From assembly GCA_017616955.1 (NCBI GenBank), contig JAFZXD010000153.1, positions 1-14,062 of the forward strand: 14,062 nucleotides of DNA, written 5' to 3'. This stretch comes from Eubacterium sp. (GTDB lineage Bacteria; Bacillota; Clostridia; Lachnospirales; Lachnospiraceae). Below are positions 7,347 through 14,062 of this stretch, in pieces; within the stretch, counting starts at the first letter, position 1, and each line of letters opens with the position of its first letter. The position numbers and the translations under genes were made by a program. A model generated the notes under the pieces. That model ran no database searches, was not told where the DNA came from, and saw only the letters and a list, made by a program, of their open reading frames with translations.

Positions 7347-9701
7347 TTGAGTTCAGGACTTAGCATGACCAGCGTAAACAAAATAAAGCAACTTGCGGAG
7401 GCACATGAGTACGACCTGGCTGAGCCTATACTCGATTCTCAGGATCTTGAGAAGTCATTTAATCCTCAGTTCCTTAGAGTTTGCGGCGAAGTTTACGAGA
7501 ATGTTGGACGTCTTACAGAAGCCAGGCAGATGTACGTGAAGGCTCATAGCATGGCGCCCGAAGCTAACAGAATTATTTTTTCGCTTATAAACTATTATTT
7601 GAAACTCGGATATTTTGATCTTGCAGACAGATACTTTGAGGAGTATGTTTTTTACAGCTCAGGTGAAGAGCAGGATCTTAAGAATATAAGATATATCATG
7701 AAGAAGGGAAAAGGTGCTAATCCTGAAGATCTTTATGATATCCTATATCCATATTACAGAGATAATATAAATCCGGATTGGACATTTGAACTTATCCTTT
7801 TATCGAAGATTCTCGGTAAAGACGATATACAGATGCTTGTTACGGATTACAAGGCTACTTATAAAAACGGAAGATACGTTACGCTTGTCGATGAGATTGC
7901 AAATGACATCGAACTTGCGGTCAGAATGTATTATATATATGCTACAGCAGAGGCTCCGGATAATAAACCGGAAGAAGCTGAGATCAGAGAGATTGAAGAT
8001 AAACAGCTGAGAGAAGATTACTTTAAAATGAATCCAGAAGCTGTTGAAGAACAGGCGGTCATAACCGCACTTGTATCAGATGATCCGAAGGAGAAGATTT
8101 CAACCGATAATATCGAGAAGGGAATCAAGAATTTTATTAAACGTAAGTTTAAGAAAAAATCCGGAGATGATCAGGAAGATGAGAATGCTGAGACTGATGA
8201 GAATGCAGCGGCATCTGATTCGTCCGATTCCGACGATATCGAATTAACCGATGCAGAGGGTTCAACCGAAGCAGGAAGTGCGGATTCCGAATCTTCATCT
8301 GATCAGAATGATGACATTGAATTATCCGATGTGGATGGTAGCGAGTTTGTAGAAGGCGCTGCTCCTGATATGGGCAAGAAGTCCGGTAAACAGGAATTTG
8401 TTACTTATGAATTTGATGACGGATTTGCTCCGGAATCAGATACTATAGCCGGGCTTAGCGATATAGATTCTGAATTTGAAGAATCCTATGATAGTACCAA
8501 TGTATTCAGTGATTTTGAGAAGTTCCGCAGGACAGCAAACTATGATGTTCCTGTTCAGTCTGAAGAAGATGAGGAACCGGAGATATCATATTCTCCGGAG
8601 CCGGGATTTGAACCGGAGTTTGAAGATGAATTTGAGCCGGAACCGGATTTTGAAACAGATTCGGAACCTGAGGCTGAGCCTGAATTTGAATCAGAGCCGG
8701 AAGCTGAATCAGAATACGAATCCGAGTACGAGTCGGACTATGAAACTGAATCTCAATCTGATTATGAGATTCAATCCGTATCAGAGTCTGAACCGGAAAT
8801 AGATTATGAAGAAGAGACTTCGTATGAAGAGGAGACTTCATACGAGGAAGAAACTTCATATGAGGAAGAAACGTCGTATGAATCCGATAAATCATACGAT
8901 ACAGAAACTTCATATGAATCATATGAAGCAGAACCTTCATTTGAAGAAGAATCATATGAAGAAGAGCCTTCATATGAGGAAGAAACATCGTATGAGTCTG
9001 AGAGTTCATACGATACAGAGTCTTCTTATGAATCATACGATTCCGATACGTCGTATGAAACAGAAGAAACATACTCAGAGCCTGCAGAGGATGACTATTC
9101 ATCCGATGTAGAGGACGATGATGAACCTGAGCTTACTTATGAGACAGAGACATCATTTGAATCTGAGGAATCATACGAAACAGAGTCATCATATGAAACA
9201 GAAACATACGAAACAGAAACATACGAAACAGAAACATACGAAACAGAAACATATGAAACCGAGACATCATATGAATCTGAAACTTCATATGAATCCGAGA
9301 CATCATATGAGGCTGAGACATCTTATGATTCTGAATCCGATACAGAGACTTCTTATGAGACACAAACCTCCTACGAAACAGAAAATACATATGAACCGGA
9401 ACACTCATATGAAACTGTTTCAGAGGGTGAGAATGAAAATGAATCTGTAACCAAGGATGAATTAGAAACTGATTCCGAGACCAGACCATCTTATATGAAT
9501 TTTGATTTCCCTGAGATGGATCTGAAAAAATACAGTTCTGATTATTTCCCTGGTATGTCGCTTCAGGAAACTGAAACACATAACAGATTTGAGGATGTTA
9601 TGAAAACCGAGAGTGAGAAGCTTGACGAGGGACTAAAGGAAGAAGAGGCTAAGCTTCGTGAGGCAGAAGCACTTCTGGCTTCGCTCGGTATAAAATTATA
9701 A
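7347..9701 (+). CDS. TPR-like N-terminus with long acidic Tyr/Ser/Thr/Glu repeat region
   Basis: A 784-residue protein of unrecognised function. Residues about 1-245 are helical; at least one TPR-like pair is visible (NVGRLTEARQMYVKAHSMAP, then YYLKLGYFDLADRYFEEYV). A short basic patch (KRKFKKK, about 265-271) precedes a very acidic, disordered-looking stretch from about 272 to 710. That stretch is built from Glu, Ser, Thr, Tyr, Asp and Pro, and includes four EEETSY units (488-511) and four ETETY units (617-636). About 70 C-terminal residues are less repetitive (PSYMNFDFPEMDLKKYSSDYFPG) and end in a short coiled coil. There is no signal peptide or membrane segment, so it is cytoplasmic. The start is TTG at 7347, with TAAGGAG at 7331-7337; the next ATG is too far from that site. 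It may act as a scaffold or client-binding protein. Confidence 0.85.
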   Translation: MSSGLSMTSVNKIKQLAEAHEYDLAEPILDSQDLEKSFNPQFLRVCGEVYENVGRLTEARQMYVKAHSMAPEANRIIFSLINYYLKLGYFDLADRYFEEYVFYSSGEEQDLKNIRYIMKKGKGANPEDLYDILYPYYRDNINPDWTFELILLSKILGKDDIQMLVTDYKATYKNGRYVTLVDEIANDIELAVRMYYIYATAEAPDNKPEEAEIREIEDKQLREDYFKMNPEAVEEQAVITALVSDDPKEKISTDNIEKGIKNFIKRKFKKKSGDDQEDENAETDENAAASDSSDSDDIELTDAEGSTEAGSADSESSSDQNDDIELSDVDGSEFVEGAAPDMGKKSGKQEFVTYEFDDGFAPESDTIAGLSDIDSEFEESYDSTNVFSDFEKFRRTANYDVPVQSEEDEEPEISYSPEPGFEPEFEDEFEPEPDFETDSEPEAEPEFESEPEAESEYESEYESDYETESQSDYEIQSVSESEPEIDYEEETSYEEETSYEEETSYEEETSYESDKSYDTETSYESYEAEPSFEEESYEEEPSYEEETSYESESSYDTESSYESYDSDTSYETEETYSEPAEDDYSSDVEDDDEPELTYETETSFESEESYETESSYETETYETETYETETYETETYETETSYESETSYESETSYEAETSYDSESDTETSYETQTSYETENTYEPEHSYETVSEGENENESVTKDELETDSETRPSYMNFDFPEMDLKKYSSDYFPGMSLQETETHNRFEDVMKTESEKLDEGLKEEEAKLREAEALLASLGIKL
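8808..8879 (+). repeat. Four 18-bp units encoding EEETSY
   Basis: Four back-to-back units (8808-8825, 8826-8843, 8844-8861, 8862-8879) give the same hexapeptide, but differ from one another only at synonymous third positions (GAA/GAG, ACT/ACG, TCA/TCG, TAT/TAC). Variants of the TSYE motif recur over most of 8800-9420. Confidence 0.9.
9195..9254 (+). repeat. Four 15-bp tandem units encoding ETETY
   Basis: GAAACAGAAACATAC occurs three times exactly (9195-9209, 9210-9224, 9225-9239) and once with a single final C-to-T change (9240-9254). The in-frame unit length means copy-number change would not shift the frame. Confidence 0.95.
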
Positions 9702-9776
9702 ATAGTTAAGCTGATGAGCTCAGGGGCTCAGATGCTTATATCCAACTATGAAAAATGTGAAGGAGGTAGTAGCACA

Positions 9777-10859
9777 GTGGCTGTTGATCAAAGAGAAGCG
9801 CTAATTGCTGCTGTACGTGCACAGGTCGAGAAGGAACGTGCCGAAAAGCAAAAAAAACTTGAAAGGGAACGCGAGGCTATGGCATTTTCCAAGGCGGGAA
9901 ATGACAAAAAAGCCGATTCAGAGAAGAAAACATATAAGACTCTGACGCCTGAAGAACTTGCAAGAATCGAAGAAAAAAAGAGACGCAAAAGGGCAGAGGA
10001 GCTGGGTATAGATTTAGATACTCTTGAAGGTGCATCTGCGGATAGCAGTGCTGAAGGAGCAACTCCCGATGATTCGGAAACACAAGTTCTTACTTCTGAA
10101 ATGAGTTCAGAAGGTGCCGGTGGACTTGGTGGAATTCCGGCTTCAGAAGGAGGTCTTGGTGATTTCCTGAGTTCAGGTGGTGGGCTCGGAGCGATGCCCG
10201 GTTCAGAAGGAGGTCTTGGTGCCAATATTGATGGTACTAAGGATACTTTAGGTCTCTTCGGAGGCGAAAATGGTTGGGATTCAGCAGACTCTAAGTCTGA
10301 TGATCTTGACAGTATCGTGCCTACCAAGGGAGATGACTCTGACAGTATGTATGATGTTGATGATGAAGATTCATCATTTGCTGCTCAGGCTTCTTCTATG
10401 GATGGATTCAAGGATGTTTCATCTGAAGGTCAGGATGGCGATGAGATCGAACTTGATTCAAGCGGACCTACATATGAGGATCAGTTTGAGGAGCGTAAGG
10501 CTCGCAAGAAGAAGATGTCCAGCGGCATAGACGATCAGGAAAGAAGACTCGCTGCTGCAAGAGAAAAAGCTGCTAAGAAGAAGCAGGAAAAGGGCGGAGT
10601 TGAAGAAAAAGTTTCAGTTACTGTCACTGATGATACTGCTAAGGCAGAAGCTGATGCTAAGAAGAAAGAAGAAATCGCTGCTAAGAAGGCAGAAGAAGCT
10701 GCACAGAAGGCTGCTGAGGAAGCTGAGAAGAGACGTGCTCTTGAAGAGCAGCGTAAGAAAGCTGCCGAAGAAGCTCGTAAGGCTGCCGCCGCTGAACAGC
10801 GTAAGAAGTATAAAGAAGAAGCTGAACATGCTCTTGCTGAAGCTAAGAAAGCTGTTTAA
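9777..10859 (+). pseudogene. Coiled-coil / AAA-like protein, N-terminal part, cut by in-frame TAA
   Basis: This is the first third of a gene that would span 9777-13094 in one frame. The GTG at 9777 is preferred because AAGGAGG lies at 9760-9766, ten bases upstream; an in-frame ATG at 9714 has no such site. It encodes 360 residues. First comes a charged helix (EKERAEKQKKLEREREAM), then a segment whose TLTPEELARIEEKKRRKRAEELG looks helical. A disordered Gly/Ser/Asp-rich region follows with SEGGLG repeats, then an Ala/Lys/Glu coiled coil starting near 10480. The TAA at 10857-10859 interrupts AEAKKAV, and EAKKQVVEAEKN continues in the same frame. If the stop is real the product is a truncated coiled coil without the C-terminal domain. 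The function is unknown. Confidence 0.75.
10142..10221 (+). repeat. 20-bp direct repeat in the Gly-rich linker
   Basis: The same 20 bases, starting TTCAGAAGGAGG, occur at 10142-10161 and 10202-10221, exactly 60 bases apart and in the same reading frame. Both encode SEGGLG. This suggests duplication of a 20-residue unit; the sequence between has diverged. Confidence 0.85.
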
Positions 10860-10895
10860 GAAGCAAAGAAGCAGGTTGTTGAAGCTGAGAAGAAT

Positions 10896-13094
10896 GTGGT
10901 TCCGGAAACTACAAGTGGTGAGGCTCCGAGAACTGCTGAAGAAGAAAAACTTGAAGCTGATATGGATGCAGCTATCAAGGATAAGGAAGAGTTTGAGAAG
11001 ACTGTTAACGCTGCAAAGGATGCTGTTAAGGAAGCTGAGGACGGCGTAACAAAGGCTAAGGACGAAGTTAAGGCCAAGGAAGATGCTCTTGCTCTTGCCA
11101 AGACTAAGATAAAAGCACTTGAAGAGAAGACTGCAAACGACAAGACTGCTGCTGCTGAGAAAGCAAATGCAGGACTTGATGCTATCAGAAATAAGATTCT
11201 TTCAGAAGCAAAGGCTGCTGCAGAACTCGTAAGTAAGACTAAGGGAGACGAAGCTGCTAAGAAGAGAGCTGCTGAGAATAGCAAGGCTGAAGAGGAAGAA
11301 ATCGAGAAGTTTGCAGCTGAAGAAGAGAAACTTAAAGCAGAGATTCAGGCAGCTCAGGCTAAAGTTGCTGAGGCTGAGGCTGAAGTTACAAAGGCTGAAG
11401 AAGGCGTTACTGTTGCAGAACTTTCTGTAGCATCTGCTTTGGATGATGTTTCTACTGCTGAAGATAATGTAAAGACTGCTGAAGGAAGAGTTGTTCTTGC
11501 TGAGGTTGAAGTTGAGAAGGCTAAAGAAGCTGCGAGTTCTGTTCAGGCAGAATATGATTCAGCTATGTCAGCTGTTGAGGCTGCAGAGAAGGCACTTGCT
11601 GATGCAAAAGCTAATGCAAATGCTGTTAAGGCTAAGGTTGATGCAGCAAATGGCAATATAGCAACTGCTCAGAAGGGTGTAACTGATGCTCAGTCAGCTG
11701 TTGAAGCTGCTAAGGCTGAAGTTGCTAATAAGACAGCTGCTATAGAGGCTGCAAAGACAGCTGTTACAGCTGCTCAGGATAAGGTTGCTACAGCAAAGGC
11801 TGATGTTGAATCTAAGAAGACAAATGTTGAGGCTGTACAGGCTAAGTCAGCTGATATAGATCAGAGAAGAGAAGAAGCTGCAAAAGCCAGACAGACAGCA
11901 TTTGCTGAGGCAGAGAAGAAGGCTGCTGATGAGATCGCAGCAAATATCGCTAAGGCTATAAAGGCTGCTGAGATTGAGTCTAAGTCAAAGGCTGAAGCTC
12001 AGGTTAAGGCTGAAATAGATTCTGAGAACAAGAGAATAGATGAAGAATTCAAGAAGAGCAAAGCTGAGATTGAGAGTGAAGTAAAGGCCAAGGATGCAGA
12101 GGTTTCAGCTGCTAAGAAAGCTGTTAAGACAGCTGAGGATGCAGTTAGAACTGCTAAGACTAAGGTTACAAAGACAGAGATCACTCTTGGTGAAAAGGCT
12201 AAAGTTATCGGCGACATCCTTAATAAGATGGAAGCTGCCAGAAAGAAAGCCGAAGAAGATTACTCAAAGCGTGGTTCTTCTGCTAAGGTAGATGAAGCTA
12301 AGGCTAAGCTTAAGGAACTCGAAGCTGCTGTTAAGGCTGCTGAGAAGAAGGTTGCTGACGTTGATAAGATGGATATCGATCTTACCAAGACAGCTCCGGG
12401 AATGAGACTTCCTCTTGCTGCTAACTATCTTGAGAAATATCTTGAGATCAAGGCTTCAGCTGATGAAATCGTAGATACATTTAACGATATCGCAGAGAAT
12501 ATGGAACAGACTATCAGATCAAGAAATATCGTTATTCTTGGTCAGTATGGATTCGGTTCTGTCTGCGTTGGTGAAGACTTTGCTCGAAGCTTCTATGATA
12601 TGGGTGTATGTAGTTCAAGAACTATAGCTAAGATTAAAGCTAAGGCACTTAGCAAAGTTGGTTTTGAAGCCCTTGATAAGTTAAAGGGTGGATGTCTCGT
12701 TATCGAGAATGCCGGACTTGTATCACCACAGAAACTTATTGAGATTGTTCAGCTTTCAGCTAAGGATCAGAAGGACTTCGTAGTTATCCTTACAGGTGAG
12801 ATTGATTCAATCTCTAACCTCTTCGGAAATACTGCTGAGATTCTTTCAGAGTTCGAGTACCTGATCGATATGACCAAGATCGATAAGGCTGATATGACTA
12901 AGTTTGGTATGGCATATATCAGTCAGAGAGGTTACTCTGCTTCAGATGAAACTGAGAAGACTATCACAAGTATTCTTGATGGTATGGAAACTGGTAACCT
13001 TGATCGTCTTGAAGAAGCTATCGATAATGCTATCGAGAAAGCTCATAAGAGAGACGCGGAAGCTATGAGAGTTATTCCACAGGACTTTGAATAA
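10896..13094 (+). pseudogene. Coiled-coil / AAA-like protein, C-terminal part after the TAA
   Basis: This continues in frame from the part ending at 10859; the 36 bases between are also open. The first possible start here is a GTG at 10896, with no good ribosome binding site; an ATG at 10962 is no better. Residues about 1-495 of this part are an almost unbroken Ala/Lys/Glu/Val coiled coil (AEAEVTKAEE-type heptads) with few leucines. The last 240 or so residues are globular and resemble an AAA+ domain of the CbxX/CfxQ (SpoVK-like) type. The Walker A-like loop at 12540-12563 reads GQYGFGSV, lacking the Lys-Thr/Ser. The Walker B-like strand at 12696-12710 reads LVIEN rather than an Asp-Glu ending. 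A sensor-1-like FVVILTG and an F.NTAEILSEFEYLIDM segment follow. ATP hydrolysis is therefore unlikely. The operon terminator lies 66 bases downstream. Confidence 0.75.
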
Positions 13095-13112
13095 GCAAAT
13101 AGATGTTTGAAG

Positions 13113-13127
13113 TCAAATTATATTTGA
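13113..13127. promoter_or_regulatory. Inverted repeat overlapping the mreB -35
   Basis: TCAAAT, a 3-base spacer and ATTTGA form a 6-bp inverted repeat. With one G-T mismatch it extends to 13110-13130. It overlaps the candidate -35 at 13124-13129 and could be an operator. Confidence 0.35.
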
Positions 13128-13152
13128 TTTAGATGCAAATATGTAATATATT
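13124..13152 (+). promoter_or_regulatory. Candidate promoter for the MreB-like gene
   Basis: TTGATT (13124-13129), a 17-bp spacer and TATATT (13147-13152). Transcription would start near 13159, so the RNA would begin with the hairpin at 13161-13189. A second TATAAT at 13196-13201 has no matching -35. Confidence 0.5.
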
Positions 13153-13160
13153 AAAACATG

Positions 13161-13197
13161 TGTGTCAGTGCTCAATGCGCACTGGCACATTTGTTTA
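13161..13197 (+). terminator. Hairpin with T-rich tail, likely operon terminator
   Basis: An 11-bp stem (TGTGTCAGTGC at 13161-13171 and GCACTGGCACA at 13179-13189, one T-G wobble), a 7-base loop and then TTTGTTT. It lies 66 bases after the coiled-coil gene. It could also act as a 5' hairpin on a transcript starting at the candidate promoter just upstream. Confidence 0.7.
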
Positions 13198-13229
13198 TAA
13201 TAATTATCTAGTAATTTTTAGGAGGCACT

Positions 13230-14062
13230 ATGTACCGTATTGATATAGGCATAGATCTCGGAACTTCAAATATATGTGTGTACATGAGAGATAAGGGAAT
13301 AGTTATCAATCAGCCTGCTGTTCTCGCATACGAGAGGAAAGAGAAGAGAATTCTTGCAGTAGGAACCAAAGCAAAACGTATGTTGGGTAAAACTACAGAT
13401 GATATAATAGTAGAACGTCCCATAAAGCACGGAGTTATCTCGGAATATGCGATAGCTGAAAGAATGATAAAGGCATTTGTTAAGAATGCTATGCGTAAGC
13501 GTCGTATCTGGGGCAGACCAAATGTATGTGTTGCTGTTCCTCAGGGAATCACTGAAGTTGAAAGAAGAGCAGTTGAAGATGCTATAGTAAAAACAGGAGC
13601 TAAGGAAGTATTCCTGCTTGAATCTCCGATTGCTGCTGCACTCGGTTGTGGTGTCGACATCATGGAAACTTCAGGACATATGGTAGTTGATATCGGTGGT
13701 GGTACAACAGATATAGCTGTTATATCTTCGGGAGATATATCATATGGAGTATCTCTTAAGATAGGTGGAGATGATTTCACAGAAGCTATTGCCAGATATG
13801 TAAGAAGAAAATACAGTATAGAACTCGGCGAACTTACTGCTGAGGATGCTAAGATAGAGATTGCGGGAGTTTATCCTCGTAAGATAGATTCTTCGTATGA
13901 AATAAAAGGTAAGAACATGGTTAACGGTCTTCCGGTAAGGCTTGATCTCGGAGCTAATGAGACAGTTGAAGCTCTTGAAGAGATAGCCGGACAGATTGTC
14001 GATGGTATAACAGGAGTCCTCGAGAAGGTTCAGCCTGAACTTGTGGCTGATATCTCCAAAGA
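13230..14062 (+). CDS. MreB/Mbl-family actin-like protein (partial, 3' end outside window)
   Basis: The first 277 residues of a bacterial actin homologue that polymerises along the membrane and guides cell-wall synthesis in rods; full-length relatives have about 330-345 residues. The phosphate-1 loop GIDLGTSNICVY is at residues 7-18. The family stretch RPIKHGVI is near residues 68-75 and PQGITEVERRAVEDA near 101-115. The phosphate-2 loop DIGGGTTDIAVIS is at 154-166, followed by TAEDAKIEIAGVYP. Small departures from typical MreB (GTSNI for GTANT, LLESPIAAALG for IEEPMAAAIG, GGTTD for GGTTE) suggest a divergent paralogue, so I leave the symbol open between mreB and mbl. The ATG at 13230 has AGGAGG at 13220-13225, a rather short four-base spacing. 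No downstream partner such as mreC can be seen. Confidence 0.93.
   Translation, partial: MYRIDIGIDLGTSNICVYMRDKGIVINQPAVLAYERKEKRILAVGTKAKRMLGKTTDDIIVERPIKHGVISEYAIAERMIKAFVKNAMRKRRIWGRPNVCVAVPQGITEVERRAVEDAIVKTGAKEVFLLESPIAAALGCGVDIMETSGHMVVDIGGGTTDIAVISSGDISYGVSLKIGGDDFTEAIARYVRRKYSIELGELTAEDAKIEIAGVYPRKIDSSYEIKGKNMVNGLPVRLDLGANETVEALEEIAGQIVDGITGVLEKVQPELVADISK

Noticed and set aside
9195..9254. Short tandem repeats considered as a CRISPR array
   Set aside because: The units touch each other without spacers and are in frame within a protein gene.
8506..9579. Long open frames on the minus strand and in other plus frames across the acidic repeats
   Set aside because: They are rich in Met, His, Leu and Arg in the repetitive pattern expected from reading GAA/TAT/TCA repeats in the wrong frame.
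9714..9776. Upstream ATG start for the coiled-coil gene
   Set aside because: It has no ribosome binding site, whereas the GTG at 9777 has AAGGAGG ten bases upstream.
10857..10859. TAA as a reassigned sense codon
   Set aside because: TAA ends tyrS, the O-antigen-ligase-like gene, the YbjQ gene and the TPR gene in this same window.

Overview
The window looks like chromosome of a low-GC Firmicute, most likely a Lachnospiraceae member of the Butyrivibrio/Pseudobutyrivibrio type. This is inferred from strong AGGAGG-type ribosome binding sites, sigma-A-like promoters, a clostridial-style ThyA/DHFR pair and an MreB-family gene. I did not match it to a named genome. No rRNA, tRNA, CRISPR array, transposase or phage gene is visible.

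Region 1 (1-4236): the last codons of a possible upstream gene, then a polytopic O-antigen-ligase-like membrane protein. A near-consensus promoter follows and drives tyrS (tyrosyl-tRNA synthetase) and a tightly linked signalling-type protein. That protein keeps receiver and HPt folds but has lost both phosphorylation residues. A textbook rho-independent terminator closes the unit.

Region 2 (4241-6168): a small Xre-type regulator on the minus strand is divergent from a thyA-folA operon (thymidylate synthase, dihydrofolate reductase) for dTMP and folate metabolism. The shared intergenic region carries a perfect 12-bp palindrome.

Region 3 (6221-13197) is the unusual part. One extended -10 promoter appears to drive an operon of unfamiliar genes. 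The first is a YbjQ/UPF0145 domain plus zinc ribbon protein. The second is a 784-residue protein with an N-terminal TPR-like domain and a very long acidic Tyr/Ser/Thr/Glu repeat region. The third is a giant Ala/Lys/Glu coiled-coil gene ending in an AAA+-like domain that lacks normal Walker residues. The coiled-coil gene is split by a single in-frame TAA: the sequence on both sides stays in the same frame and keeps the same coiled-coil composition, so it is best read as one interrupted gene. The set looks like a structural or scaffolding module of unknown function.

Region 4 (13198-14062): the 5' part of an MreB/Mbl-family actin-like gene running off the window. Its likely promoter lies just upstream of the hairpin that also looks like the terminator of the region 3 operon.
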